A DNA stretch of 64,000 nt from Crossiella sp. SN42 (GCF_023897065.1 NZ_JAMHIV010000005.1:124001-188000), one strand, 5' to 3'; numbered from the stretch's first letter, positions 20,999 through 37,264 are shown. Numbers and translations are program-made. Notes: generated by a model from the letters alone, not told the origin.

Positions 20999-23814
20999 GA
21001 GAGCTGGTTGGCCAGTGCGGCCGCGAGCTCGGCGCGGCCGCGCACGCCGAGCTTGCGGTAGGCGCTGGTCAGGTGCAGCTCCACGGTGCGCACGGTGAGG
21101 AACAGCGACTCGGCGATCTCCCGGTTGGTCTCGCCCTTGGCGGCGCGGGCGGCGACCCGGCGTTCGCTGCCGGTGAGGCTGTCCGCGGGTGAGTCGGTGC
21201 CCCGGCGCAGCCGCCCGCCCGCCTCCAGCAGCGCGGCCGAGGACAGTGAGACCTGGCGGCGGTGCCGCAGCAGCACCGAGCGATCGAGGGAGCTGCGCAG
21301 GCGCTTGCGGGCGGCCTCCGGGTCGCCTTCGCGCAGCAGCGCCTTGCCGAGCAGGTACTCGGCCTTGGCGTGCTCGAACTTGGCCGGGGAGGCGGCCAGC
21401 ACCCGCACCGCCTCGGTCAGCAGGCGCACGCCCTGCGGGCCGGGGGTGGCCGCGCCGCGGGCGGTCAGCGCCATGCCCAAAGCCCTTGGCGTGCCCCAGC
21501 GCTGGGCCAGCTCCGCGCCGTGCCCGGCGATCAGGCGGGCCTCCTCCAGGCGGCCCAGCTCGGCGAGCAGGCAGGCCGCGTCGTACCACCAGGGGGCCAG
21601 CACCGGGTTGTCCACGTGGCCGTCGCGCAGGCTGGCGCCGCAGTGCCGCAACACTTCCAGCGCCTGCTCGGTCTCCCCCAGCGCCTCGTGCGTGCGGGCC
21701 CTGGCCATCAGGTAGTAGTGGTACTCCAGGGTGAAGGCCTCGAAGCGGGGCCGGTGGATCTGGTCCAGCACCTCCTGCGCGCGCTCGGCCTCGCCCAGGT
21801 CGGTGAGCACCACGGCGAAGGCGATCTGCGGCATCACCATCCCGCCCGCCCAGTTCTCCTGCACCACCAGCTCGTAGCAGGACTGGGCGTCGGCCAGCGC
21901 CTCCACCAGGTCGCCGTTCCAGTGCCGGACGATGGCGCGCAGGCTGGTCACCATGCAGTAGGTCCAGGCCGCGCCCGCGGACTGCATGTGCTCGACCAGG
22001 GTGTCCAGGGTGGCGGGCATGGCCTCGGTGTCATCGGCCAGGTAGAGGGTGTAGATGGAGCCCAGGATGGTCCAGCCGCCCGCCTCCACCTCGTTGATCT
22101 TGAGCGCGGCCCTGGCCTGTTCGGCGGCCTCGGCGGCGGGGCGGGCGCGCACCATGCCGAGCAGGGCCAGCCCGGCCAGCAGCTGCCGCTCCTCGGTGGT
22201 GTCCCCCGCCGGGACCGGCCGGTGCTCGAAGCGGTCGCCGAGGGCGGCCAGGTTGGCCTTCTCGTCGATGCCCGCGGCCAGCAGGGAGGCCTCCACCACC
22301 GCCAGCAGCGCCCGGTCGCCGCCGTCGGGTTCCGGGCCGATGACCGCCTCCAGCGCCGCCAGGGCCTCACCGGCCAGCGCGAAGGCCCGCACCGAGTTCT
22401 GCGCGCGCAGCGAGGTGATGGTGTACTGCAACACGATCGGCACCCTGGCGCGCGGATCGGCCACCAGCGCCAGCGCGCGTTCCAGGTGGGCCAGCGCGGT
22501 GCCGGGCTGGATCATGGCGAGCACCCTGGCCGCCTGGCAGAGCACCGCCACGTCGGAGTCCGCCACCGCGAGCACCCGCTCCAGGTAGCCGGCCGCCACC
22601 CTCGGCGCGCCCCGGTGCTCGGCGTACCCGGCGGCCTCGCGCAGCACGTCGGCCATCCACGGCTCCGGCGTGCCGGGCAGCAGCGCCAGCAGCACCGCCA
22701 CCTCCTCCGCCGGGCGGCCGGCGTCGTTGAGCAGGGTGGCCGCGCGTTCGCGCAGCTGGTCCAGCTCGGCGGGCGGGGTGCCGGTGAGCACGGTCTGCCG
22801 GATGGTGTCGTGCGCGAACTCCGGGCGGGCGCCGCAGTCATCGGCGGTGATCAGGTCGCGGCGGCGCAGCTCGGCGATGGCCGCGGTGGTGGTGCGCTGG
22901 TGCGCCCCGGCCAGCGCGGCCAGCAGCTCGACCTGTTCGCCGGGCAGCACCGCGATGGCGCGGGCCACCGCGAGGATCTGCTCGGGCAGCCGGTCCAGCA
23001 CCGAGCGGGCGACCACCTCGCGGCCGAGGTCGGCCAGCACCGCGAGGTCGGTGCGGTCGCCGTCGTAGTCGTTGAGCCGGGCCATGATCCGGTTCAGCAG
23101 CAGCGGGTTGCCGCCGGTGAGCTGGGCGCAGTGCGCGGCGAACTCATCGTCCGGCCGCCCGCCGAGCACCTTGGTCAGCAGCTCGGCCACCGGCTGGGCG
23201 CTGAGCGCGGGCAGGTCCATCGGGTGGCACAGCGGCAGTCCGGCGATCTCGTCGAAGACCTCGGCGGCCGGGGCGTCCCGGCCGGTGCGCTGGGTGAGCA
23301 CCAGCAGCAGCGGCAGGTCCTCGGCGCGGCGCAGCAGGAAGGCCAGCCAGCGCAGCGAGGGCTCGTCGCACCACTGCACGTCGTCCACGGCCAGCACCAG
23401 CAGTCCGTCCGCGGTCAGGCTGACGGTGAGCCAGTGCAGGCCGTGCAGCACCGCGTAGGCGTTGCTGTGCAGGGTCGGGTCGGGCAGGTCGGGGTCGACC
23501 GCGGGCAGCGCGTGCCGGGCGCTGCCGTCGAGCAGGCGTCCCGCGCCGCCGTCCTCGGTCAGCCGCAACGGCTCGAACAGCTCGCGCACCGCGGCGTAGG
23601 GCCCGCCGCCGGACTCCCGGCAGCGCGCGGACAGGCTGCGCGCGGCCAGCGGCGCGATCCGGGACAGCGCGGCGTGCAGCAGGCTGGTCTTGCCGATCCC
23701 GGCCGGGCCGCGCAGCAGGACCGCCTGACCGGTGCCGGCCCGCGCCTTGTCCGCGATCTCGACCAGCAGGTCCAGCTCGTGGTCCCGCCCGACCAGCTCA
23801 ACGCCCCCGCTCAT
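20995..23814 (-). CDS. LAL-type LuxR regulator with N-terminal AAA ATPase
   Basis: A 939-residue large ATP-binding LuxR-family activator. Walker A is LLRGPAGIGKTSLLHAAL (about residues 34-50) and Walker B-like LLVLAVDDVQWCDEPSLRWLAF (about residues 139-160). A long helical TPR-like middle follows, then a C-terminal LuxR helix-turn-helix (LTGSERRVAARAAKGETNREIAESLFLTVRTVELHLTSAYRKLGVRGRAELAAAL, last 60 residues). LALs frequently activate macrolide and polyene clusters. This one is divergent from a P450 gene and 1.4 kb from PKS-D, so a pathway role is plausible. Its stop and the convergent sigma stop share the tetranucleotide CTAG at 20995-20998. Confidence 0.92.
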   Translation of the reverse strand: MSGGVELVGRDHELDLLVEIADKARAGTGQAVLLRGPAGIGKTSLLHAALSRIAPLAARSLSARCRESGGGPYAAVRELFEPLRLTEDGGAGRLLDGSARHALPAVDPDLPDPTLHSNAYAVLHGLHWLTVSLTADGLLVLAVDDVQWCDEPSLRWLAFLLRRAEDLPLLLVLTQRTGRDAPAAEVFDEIAGLPLCHPMDLPALSAQPVAELLTKVLGGRPDDEFAAHCAQLTGGNPLLLNRIMARLNDYDGDRTDLAVLADLGREVVARSVLDRLPEQILAVARAIAVLPGEQVELLAALAGAHQRTTTAAIAELRRRDLITADDCGARPEFAHDTIRQTVLTGTPPAELDQLRERAATLLNDAGRPAEEVAVLLALLPGTPEPWMADVLREAAGYAEHRGAPRVAAGYLERVLAVADSDVAVLCQAARVLAMIQPGTALAHLERALALVADPRARVPIVLQYTITSLRAQNSVRAFALAGEALAALEAVIGPEPDGGDRALLAVVEASLLAAGIDEKANLAALGDRFEHRPVPAGDTTEERQLLAGLALLGMVRARPAAEAAEQARAALKINEVEAGGWTILGSIYTLYLADDTEAMPATLDTLVEHMQSAGAAWTYCMVTSLRAIVRHWNGDLVEALADAQSCYELVVQENWAGGMVMPQIAFAVVLTDLGEAERAQEVLDQIHRPRFEAFTLEYHYYLMARARTHEALGETEQALEVLRHCGASLRDGHVDNPVLAPWWYDAACLLAELGRLEEARLIAGHGAELAQRWGTPRALGMALTARGAATPGPQGVRLLTEAVRVLAASPAKFEHAKAEYLLGKALLREGDPEAARKRLRSSLDRSVLLRHRRQVSLSSAALLEAGGRLRRGTDSPADSLTGSERRVAARAAKGETNREIAESLFLTVRTVELHLTSAYRKLGVRGRAELAAALANQLS

Positions 23815-23971
23815 GGCGGAATCCTAGCTCTGGCGTAGCGGTCTGAACGTCCATCGTTCCCAGTGGCCGGAACCGCGGCGCGGGGCGCACCTCTGGGCGT
23901 TTTCCTGCCCTGGGCGGGCCATGGTGGCCGCACGGCCCGCGACGGGCTCGCCCAGCAGTCAAGGAGGACCT

Positions 23972-25156
23972 ATGCCGGCAGACGAACCGGCCCGGTGCCC
24001 GGTCGTGGAGTTCCCCCGGCGGCTCGCCGGTGCGCCGTTCCCACCGGCGGACTACGCCCGCTTCCGCGAGCTCCCCGGCCTGGTCCGCACCAGCCTGCCC
24101 ACCGGCCAGCAGGTGTGGCTGGTGACCAGGCACGAGGAGGTGCGCGCGATCCTCACCGACCCCAGGGTCAGCTCGGACCCGACCAGGGAGGGCTTCCCCA
24201 GCTTCGGCCGCACCGGCGGCGTGCCGCGCTCGGACGAGGTGCCCGGCTGGTTCGTCGGCTACGACCCGCCGGAGCACAACCGGTTCCGCAAGGCGCTGAT
24301 GCCGGAGTTCACCGTACGCCGGATGCGCGAGTGGCGACCGGCGATCCAGCAGATCGTGGACGGCCGGATCGACGCCATGCTGGCCAGGGGTGACAAGGCC
24401 GACCTGGTGGCGGACTTCGCGCTGCCGATCCCGTCGCTGGTCATCTCCGCGCTGCTTGGTGTGCCGTATGCCGACCACGAGTTCTTCGAGTCCAGGACCC
24501 AGGTGCTGGTCAGCCTGGCCTCCACCGACCAGGAGCGGGAGGCCGCGGGCACCGCGCTGCTGCGCTACGTCAGCAGGCTGATCAAGATCAAGCAGAAGTG
24601 GCCGGGCGACGATCTGATGAGCAGGTTGCTGGCCGCGGGCACGCTGACCCCCGAGGAGCTGCCGGGGGTGGGCATGCTGCTGCTGATCGCCGGGCACGAG
24701 ACCACGGCGAACAACATCGCCCTCGGCGTGCTGACCCTGCTGGTGAACCCGGAGTGGATCGGCGACGAGCGGGTGGTCGACGAGACGCTGCGGCTGCACT
24801 CGGTGGCCGACCTGGTGGCGCTGCGGGTGGCGGTGGCGGACCTGGAGATCGGCGGGCAGCTGATCAAGGCGGGCGAGGGCATCATGCCGCTGGTGGCCGC
24901 GGCCAACCACGACGAGTCGATGTTCGACTGCCCCAGCAGGTTCGACCCGGAGCGGGGGGCCAAGCAGCACGTGGCCTTCGGCTACGGCGTGCACCAGTGC
25001 CTGGGGCAGAACCTGGTGCGGGTGGAGATGGACATCGCGTACCGGACGCTGTTCGAGCGGATCCCCGGGCTGAAGCTGGCGGTGCCGCCCGCGGAGCTGC
25101 CGTTCAAGTACGACGGGGTGCTCTTCGGCGTGCACTCGATGCCGGTGACCTGGTAG
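23972..25156 (+). CDS. Cytochrome P450, probable polyketide tailoring enzyme
   Basis: A complete 394-residue soluble actinomycete P450. Visible motifs are the C-helix PPEHNRFRKALMPEFTVRRM, I-helix LLLIAGHETTANNIALG, ExxR in VDETLRLHS (about residues 271-275), and the haem loop HVAFGYGVHQCLGQNL with ligand Cys343. The sequence opening CPVVEFPRRLAGAPFPPADYARFREL resembles CYP105/CYP107-like tailoring enzymes, which hydroxylate or epoxidise macrolides and polyenes. ATG 23972 is preceded by AAGGAGG. It is convergent with PKS-D across a strong bidirectional terminator and divergent from the LAL gene. A ferredoxin partner is not encoded nearby. Confidence 0.94.
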   Translation: MPADEPARCPVVEFPRRLAGAPFPPADYARFRELPGLVRTSLPTGQQVWLVTRHEEVRAILTDPRVSSDPTREGFPSFGRTGGVPRSDEVPGWFVGYDPPEHNRFRKALMPEFTVRRMREWRPAIQQIVDGRIDAMLARGDKADLVADFALPIPSLVISALLGVPYADHEFFESRTQVLVSLASTDQEREAAGTALLRYVSRLIKIKQKWPGDDLMSRLLAAGTLTPEELPGVGMLLLIAGHETTANNIALGVLTLLVNPEWIGDERVVDETLRLHSVADLVALRVAVADLEIGGQLIKAGEGIMPLVAAANHDESMFDCPSRFDPERGAKQHVAFGYGVHQCLGQNLVRVEMDIAYRTLFERIPGLKLAVPPAELPFKYDGVLFGVHSMPVTW

Positions 25157-25169
25157 CCCACTGCCACGC

Positions 25170-25209
25170 CTACGGCCTGGCCCGCGGAACTTCGCGGGCC
25201 AGGCCGTAG
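25170..25209. terminator. Strong bidirectional terminator between P450 and PKS-D
   Basis: A perfect 17-bp stem, CTACGGCCTGGCCCGCG (25170-25186) with its complement at 25193-25209, and a 6-base GAACTT loop, between the convergent P450 (ends 25156) and PKS-D (ends 25232). Confidence 0.93.
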
Positions 25210-25231
25210 CTGTCTGATCCGCCTCGCCGCC

Positions 25232-32302
<7,071 letters not shown>

Positions 32303-32420
32303 ATGGCTTCGACCCTTCCCGTGGCACCAGCCTCGCCAGTCTTGGGTTGATGCCCCCGGGAAACCCTTAGATCCGGCTGACGAGCCGGGAATACCTGACT
32401 AGTCAGGTAAGTTGTGGAGG
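32303..32420. promoter_or_regulatory. PKS-D upstream region with 18-bp perfect palindrome
   Basis: TACCTGACTAGTCAGGTA (32392-32409) is an 18-bp perfect dyad, the form expected of a TetR-family operator. It lies 90 bp upstream of the PKS-D start on one side and 11 bp from a truncated TetR-like start (GTG 32421) on the other. It therefore probably began as that regulator's operator, and may now influence PKS-D transcription. No other convincing element is seen in this gap. Confidence 0.7.
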
Positions 32421-32660
32421 GTGAGCCGCTCGCAGCGGACGGGCGCGACACGATCCCGGGGTTCTGATGAGGCTCGTCTTCGAGGTCGCCGCCCGCCACC
32501 CGGAGTTGCCGGTCGAGGTGGTCTCCAGCGGCCTGTTCACCGGCGCGCGCCGGGTGCCGATCCGCGAGTTCGGTTATGTCCAGGGCGCCAACGCCGGATC
32601 AGCGCGCTGACCGGCCCTGAACCCAGCCCACGCTTCCTGACCGTCCACTTCGGACACTGA
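32421..32660 (+). pseudogene. TetR-like N-terminal stub fused to unrelated sequence
   Basis: After GGAGG, GTG 32421 opens MSRSQRTGATR, which looks like the first residues of a TetR-family protein, but the expected helix-turn-helix never appears. The frame continues as low-information arginine-rich sequence to a TGA at 32658. A different frame in the same stretch (ATG 32467-32610) reads MRLVFEVAARHPELPVEVV and then REFGYVQGANAGSAR, which looks like genuine protein of unrecognised origin. I interpret the segment as the joined ends of two deleted genes. The adjacent 18-bp palindrome supports the TetR reading. Neither piece is likely to be functional. Confidence 0.4.
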
Positions 32661-33278
32661 GGAGTTTCCCTTGAGCACGCCGAGGTCATCGCCGACGCCT
32701 TCCCGGCCGCGCGGTTCGTCGCGACCCCGCCGGTGATCGAGCACATCAAGCACTCCTACCAGGGCAAGCTCCTCGCGTGGGCCGATCTCGGCCCGAACCT
32801 GCCGACCCGCCTGGTGGACCTGGAGCCACTGACCGGCGACCTCACCCTGGAAGGCCACCTCTTCCAGCTCAAGGGCGGCACGGCCGAGCTGCCCGACCGG
32901 CACTACCTGTGGCAGGCCGAGCAGCGCGCCGTCCTCGGCGGCCTCCTGCTGTTCCAGCAGCAGCACGTCTGGGTGGCCGACACCGCGACCCAGGAGCTCC
33001 GCGCCGCCTGGATCGCGCTGCTGGCCGAGATGGCCGCCCTCGACCCGGAGCTGGTCGTGCCCGGCCACCGCCTGCCCGGCACCCCCGCCGACGCCTCCGC
33101 CATCACCGCCACCCGCGACTACCTCATCGCCTTCGAGGAGGAGCTCGGCAAGGCGGCAGACGGCGCCGCGCTGACCGACGCGCTCATCAAGCGCTACCCC
33201 GACTACGGCATGCTGATCGCCGCCCAGCTCGGCGCAAAGGTCGCCAAGGGCGAAATGACCTGGGGCGCAACGACATGA
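32661..33278 (+). pseudogene. MBL-fold hydrolase lacking its metal-binding N-terminus
   Basis: About 200 codons in one frame, with only weak start options (GTG 32733 for 181 residues). The text (HAEVIADAFPAARFVATPPVIEHIKHSYQGKL, VDLEPLTGDLTLEGHLFQL, LLLFQQQHVWVAD, LDPELVVPGHRLPGTPADASAITATRDYL) is the C-terminal two thirds of a metallo-beta-lactamase-fold protein of the Vmh type. The N-terminal HxHxDH zinc motif is absent because the homologous sequence begins mid-domain; a TTG with GGAG at 32671 may be the original start joined to the remainder by an internal deletion. Without the zinc ligands it should be inactive. Its stop overlaps the next stub (ATGA). Confidence 0.65.
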
Positions 33279-33424
33279 GCACCGACTTCGCCACCTCCAC
33301 GGCGCTGGCCGACGTGGTGCGCCGCCAGTACCTCGCCTCCGCCGCCGGTGACCTGGACGCCCTGCGCGCCACCCTCACGCCGGACGTGGAGTGGACCGAG
33401 ATGGCGCGCGCGAGGTCTCACTGA
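33275..33424 (+). pseudogene. Truncated SnoaL/NTF2-like protein stub
   Basis: ATG 33275 overlaps the MBL-like stop (ATGA). The 49-residue product MSTDFATSTALADVVRRQY, then LASAAGDLDALRATLTPDVEWTEMA, is the first helix-strand part of a SnoaL/NTF2-fold protein (a fold of about 130 residues). It then breaks into RARSH and a stop. The 3' part is missing and its end overlaps the convergent YciI-like gene by 7 bp, so the remainder was probably lost at this junction. Confidence 0.6.
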
Positions 33425-33975
33425 CTTGGCTGGCGGCCGCCGAACTGCCAGTTGTGCACCTCCACGTCGGCATACCGCTCGACGGAGAGCACCGCGCGCG
33501 CCGCCGCCGGGTCCTCCGCCCTGACCAGCGCCGCCGTGCCCAGCCACCGGTCCCCGTCATCGGCGAGCAGCGGCCCGTACGCGATCAACTGCTCCCGGTC
33601 CGCTGGCACGGCGAGGTCCACCGGCTCCCCCGCGCCCAGCCCGAGCACCAGGTACCGGTTGCCGCCGGTGCGACCGCCGGGGAAGTCCCACATGGTGCGG
33701 CCCAGCGCGTTGCGCCACCGCCGCAGCAGCACGTCCCGGTACGCCCCGGCCTGGTAGCCGGGCTCGTCGAAGGCGAAGGCACGGGCCGCGGCGGGGTCCG
33801 GCAGGTCGAGGACGTGCACGCTGCCGGTGGGGATCCCGTCGAGCATGGTGGGGCCGCGGGCGATCATCTCCGCGGCGTACCGGTCCATGTACGACAGGTG
33901 CTGCTCCAGCAGTTCCTGGCGCAGGGCCAGCGAGCCGGGACGATCGCGGTGGTAGCAGAAGAATTCCACCGGCAC
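33418..33975 (-). CDS. YciI-like protein with two ferredoxin-fold repeats
   Basis: A 185-residue protein with two YciI/DGPF-like halves. The first (MPVEFFCYHRDRPGSLALRQELLEQHLSYMDRYAAEMIARGPTMLDG... GSVHVLDLPDPAAARAFAFDEPGYQAGAYRDVLLRRWRN) carries the family hallmarks HLSYMDRY, GSV and the ADP-like DPAAA-F. The second (LVLGLGAGEPVDLAVPADREQLIAYGPLLADDGDRWLGTAALVRAEDPAAARAVLSVERYADVEVHNWQFGGR) repeats the pattern in degenerate form. YciI proteins are ferredoxin-like dimers with uncertain enzymatic roles. It lies on the PKS strand between PKS-C and PKS-D but no pathway role is evident. Confidence 0.85.
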   Translation of the reverse strand: MPVEFFCYHRDRPGSLALRQELLEQHLSYMDRYAAEMIARGPTMLDGIPTGSVHVLDLPDPAAARAFAFDEPGYQAGAYRDVLLRRWRNALGRTMWDFPGGRTGGNRYLVLGLGAGEPVDLAVPADREQLIAYGPLLADDGDRWLGTAALVRAEDPAAARAVLSVERYADVEVHNWQFGGRQPSQ

Positions 33976-34002
33976 AGTATCGGTCAGGCCGGCGCGCGGG
34001 CG

Positions 34003-34034
34003 ACGGCGGATTCGCCCCCTGACGAATCCGCCGT
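34003..34034. terminator. Hairpin terminator of the secreted cysteine protein gene
   Basis: ACGGCGGATTCG (34003-34014) and CGAATCCGCCGT (34023-34034) form a perfect 12-bp stem with an 8-base loop, 11 bp downstream of the minus-strand gene ending at 34045. Confidence 0.8.
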
Positions 34035-34044
34035 GCTCAGCGAC

Positions 34045-34350
34045 CTAGTAGCAGGGGTTGACGAACCGGCCACCGGAGAACAACGCGGCCGGGAAGTTGA
34101 TCCAGCTGTGCGCCCGCACGCAGTGCCGTTCCGACCCGCCACCGGCCCGGTACATCTCCACCGTGTAGCCGATGTCCGCGCAGTTGTAGGCGGACCAGCC
34201 GACGATGGGCGGGTTGTAGCTCATCACATAGCGGTTCACCCCGCACAGCGGCGGGGCCAGCGGCTCGGCCGCAACCGCCCCCGGCGTGAACCCGGCCAGA
34301 CCGCCGACGATGAGCGCCGCGCCCACCGCCATCTTCGCCAAGCGTCGCAT
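34045..34350 (-). CDS. Secreted small cysteine protein, relative of the 18.6-kb DUF6355-like protein
   Basis: A 101-residue precursor from ATG 34350 (GAAGGCGAGAAGAAG upstream; a longer frame starts at 34389). The signal peptide is MRRLAKMAVGAALIVGGLAGF and TPGAVAA; the mature chain is about 73 residues. Four cysteines are spaced C-x20-C-x19-C-x22-C, the last one residue before the end, closely matching the C-x19-C core and terminal Cys of the protein at 18598-18888. The first Cys is in PPLCGV in place of APCGFY. I infer the same DUF6355-like fold and two disulfides. It sits between PKS-C and PKS-D, divergent from the SARP gene, so a role tied to the metabolite (binding, inhibition, self-protection) is possible but unproven. 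Confidence 0.7.
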   Translation of the reverse strand: MRRLAKMAVGAALIVGGLAGFTPGAVAAEPLAPPLCGVNRYVMSYNPPIVGWSAYNCADIGYTVEMYRAGGGSERHCVRAHSWINFPAALFSGGRFVNPCY

Positions 34351-34492
34351 CTTCTTCTCGCCTTCGTCCGGGACTTCGAGTCGAGCCATGTCTAACCGGG
34401 CGGGCTGGCCCGAACCTTGTACGGATCTTGCACACGCTCATTAGCATCTGGAGCAACGGGCAGGTGGGTTCGCGACTGGGGTGGGGGCACGG

Positions 34493-37255
34493 GTGCCGGT
34501 GCGGTTCCGACTGCTGGGCGAGCTCCAGGTGCTCGACGGCGATGCCGTGCTGGAGATCAGGCATCAGCGGCAGCGCTGTGTGCTCGCGGCGCTGCTCGCC
34601 GACCTGAACCAGGTGGTCCGGCTGGACACCCTGGCTGACCGGGTGTGGGGCGAGCAGCAGCCGGGTCGCCCTCGCGACACGCTCTACAGCTACGTGTCCC
34701 GGCTGCGCAGCGCGCTGGCCGGCGTCGACGGGGTCGCCATCACGCAGCGCGCCGGCGGCTACCTGCTGACCGCCGACCCGGAAACCGTGGACCTGCACCG
34801 GTTCCAGGACCTGCTGGCCGACGTCGGTGCCGCGCCCGACGAGCAACGGGCCACCCTGCTCAGCAGGGCACTCGACCAGTGGACCGGAGTGGCCCTCGCG
34901 GGCATCGACGGTGCCTGGGCGGCGCAGCTGCGGGAAACACTGACCAGTCAACGGTTCGACGCCCGGCTGGACCTCGCCGAGTTGAAACTCCACAGTGGAC
35001 AGTGCGATGGGCTGGACCTCGAACTGGCCGGGCTCACCGCGGCGCATCCGCTGGACGAGCGGCTGGCGAGGCTGCTCATGCTCGCCAGGTACCGCAACGG
35101 ACGCCAGGGCGCGGCGCTGCGCGAGTACGAGCGGATCCGGCTGCTGCTCGCCGCGGAGCTCGGCGCCGATCCCGGCCCGGCGCTGCGACGGCTGCACCAG
35201 CAGCTCCGTGACGGTGACACCGGGTCCGCCCCGGCCCGGGCCCGGCCACACCCCGCACCTCGTCAGCTCCCGGCCGCACCCCAGCACTTCACCGGCCGCA
35301 CCCAGGAGCTCGCCGTCCTCAGCGCCGCGCAGCTCGACGGTGGTCCACAGTCGACAGTGGTGATCTCCGCGATCGGTGGGGTGGGCGGGATTGGCAAGAC
35401 CAGCCTCGCCCTGCACTGGGCGCACCGCAACGCCCACCGCTTCCCGGACGGGCAGCTGTACGTGGACCTGCGCGGCTTCGACCCCTCGGCCGAACCGATG
35501 CCCGCGGCAACGGCCCTCCGGCGGTTCCTGGACGCGCTCGGGGTGGCGCCTGCCATGGTCCCGGCCGAGCCCGACGCCATGGCGACCCTGTACCGCAGCG
35601 TGATCGCGGACAAGCGCCTGCTGATCGTGCTGGACAACGCCGCCGACACCGCGCAGGTGCTGCCGCTGCTGCCCGGCGAGCCGACCTGCGCGGTGCTGGT
35701 CACCAGCCGCCGCAGGCTGATCGGCCTGACCAGCGCGCACGGCGCGGTCCAGGTCGGCCTGACCGTGCTGGCGGATCAGGAGGCACGCGAACTACTCGGC
35801 CGCCACCTCGGCGAAGAACGGCTGGCGGCCGAACCGGAGGCGGTCGCCGACATCCTGCGGTCCTGCTGGGGACTGCCGCTGGCGTTGAGCATCGTGGCCG
35901 CCAGGGCCGCGGCGGCGCCCGGGATGCCGTTGTCGGTGCTGGCAGGGGAGCTGGGCAGCGCGGCGGCCCGGCTGGACGCCTTCGACACCGACGACGCGGG
36001 CCACAACCTGCGCGCGGTGTTCTCCTGGTCCTACCGGGCGCTCTCCGCCGAGGCCGGGCAGGTGTTCGCGGCACTCGGCCTCGCACCGGGCGCCGATCTC
36101 AGCCTGACCGCCATCAGTTGCCTCACCGGGTTGCCCGCCGCGCGGTTGCGCGGGCCGCTGCGCGCGCTGGAGAGCAGCTCGCTGGTGGAGCGGACGCTGC
36201 CGGACCGCTACCGCATGCACGACCTCCTGCGGCTGTACGCGACCGAGCTCGCCGAGCGGCTGGACGAGGCCACGCTGGAGGCGGCACTGCGTCGGCTGGT
36301 CGAGATGTACCTGGTCGTGGTGGGACGGACGCGCGAGCTGGTGATGTTCAGCCCGCGGATCCACGAGGTCGTGGACACCGCCGCGGGCGATCCCTCCTGG
36401 CCGGTTTTTGGTGGCAGCGCGCAAGCCCTGGACTGGCTGGAGGCGGAGCGGGGCAGCCTGCTGGCCCTGGTGACCGGGCTGGCCAAGCGGGGCTGGCATG
36501 ACGAGGTGTGGCGACTCGCCTGGCTGTTGCACGGCTTCTTCCGGGCTCGCCAGCACAAGGCGGACTGGATCGAGGTGGGACGGCTCGGGGTCGCCGCCGC
36601 GGCGCGGATCGGCGACCCACTGGCGATTTTCCACGCGGCCAACTGCCTCGGTGGCGCCTACCGCGCGGCCGGAAGGTGGGCGGAGGCCATCGCGCAGTAC
36701 CGGGGCGCGCTCAGCCAGGCGGCCAACGACCCGGAGCGGACCGCGATGATGGTCAACAACATCGGGATCACCCTGGTGAACAGCGGTGACGCCGAAGCCG
36801 CCATCGGATATCTGGAACAGGCGCTCACCCTGGCCCGCCAAGCGGGGTCGGTCAACGACGAGGCGGACTTCTCGCTCAACCTCGGCGACGGCTACAACGC
36901 CGTCGGCAGGTACCCGGAAGGCCTGCGGCACAACCAGTCCGCGCGACGGCTGTTCCGCTCGCTGGGCAAGGACCTGCACGGCGGGATCGCCGCGGTGAAC
37001 CTCGCGCAGTCCTACTTCGGCCTCGGCGAACTGGCCAAGGCCGCAGACAGCGCCGAAGCAGCGGGGTCGGAGTTCCGTGCGCTCAGCGCCTGGTACGACC
37101 TCGCCAAAAGCCTGCTGCTGCTCGGACGCATCCGGAACGCCTTGGGCCACCACGATTCGGCCAGGCGGGCCTGGACGGACGCGCTGGAGACCTTCCAGGA
37201 GCTGAACGATCCCAGGGCGAGCGAGGTCGAGCACCTGCTGCGCGGCCTGGGCTGA
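34493..37255 (+). CDS. SARP/AfsR-type regulator: DNA-binding, BTAD, NB-ARC, TPR
   Basis: About 920 residues. The OmpR-like winged helix (PVRFRLLGELQVLDGD to YVSRLRSAL, residues 2-90) is followed by the bacterial transcriptional activator domain (about 95-245; DLHRFQDLL, AELKLHSGQ, HPLDERLARLLMLARYRNGRQGAALREYERIR). Next come an NB-ARC ATPase (about 265-560; Walker A GGVGGIGKTSLALHW, LLIVLDNAADTAQ, CWGLPLALSIVAARA) and a C-terminal TPR array (about 700-915). This is the AfsR architecture, a pathway or global activator of secondary metabolism. The track frame can start at GTG 34481; GTG 34493 aligns better with the family. It is convergent with PKS-C over a strong hairpin and divergent from the secreted peptide gene. 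Confidence 0.93.
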   Translation: MPVRFRLLGELQVLDGDAVLEIRHQRQRCVLAALLADLNQVVRLDTLADRVWGEQQPGRPRDTLYSYVSRLRSALAGVDGVAITQRAGGYLLTADPETVDLHRFQDLLADVGAAPDEQRATLLSRALDQWTGVALAGIDGAWAAQLRETLTSQRFDARLDLAELKLHSGQCDGLDLELAGLTAAHPLDERLARLLMLARYRNGRQGAALREYERIRLLLAAELGADPGPALRRLHQQLRDGDTGSAPARARPHPAPRQLPAAPQHFTGRTQELAVLSAAQLDGGPQSTVVISAIGGVGGIGKTSLALHWAHRNAHRFPDGQLYVDLRGFDPSAEPMPAATALRRFLDALGVAPAMVPAEPDAMATLYRSVIADKRLLIVLDNAADTAQVLPLLPGEPTCAVLVTSRRRLIGLTSAHGAVQVGLTVLADQEARELLGRHLGEERLAAEPEAVADILRSCWGLPLALSIVAARAAAAPGMPLSVLAGELGSAAARLDAFDTDDAGHNLRAVFSWSYRALSAEAGQVFAALGLAPGADLSLTAISCLTGLPAARLRGPLRALESSSLVERTLPDRYRMHDLLRLYATELAERLDEATLEAALRRLVEMYLVVVGRTRELVMFSPRIHEVVDTAAGDPSWPVFGGSAQALDWLEAERGSLLALVTGLAKRGWHDEVWRLAWLLHGFFRARQHKADWIEVGRLGVAAAARIGDPLAIFHAANCLGGAYRAAGRWAEAIAQYRGALSQAANDPERTAMMVNNIGITLVNSGDAEAAIGYLEQALTLARQAGSVNDEADFSLNLGDGYNAVGRYPEGLRHNQSARRLFRSLGKDLHGGIAAVNLAQSYFGLGELAKAADSAEAAGSEFRALSAWYDLAKSLLLLGRIRNALGHHDSARRAWTDALETFQELNDPRASEVEHLLRGLG

Positions 37256-37264
37256 GTGCCGAGG

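Noticed and set aside
34390-34492. SARP-type heptamer repeats in the secreted peptide/SARP intergenic region
   Set aside because: No regularly spaced repeats are visible there, only one TTGCACAC-like string.
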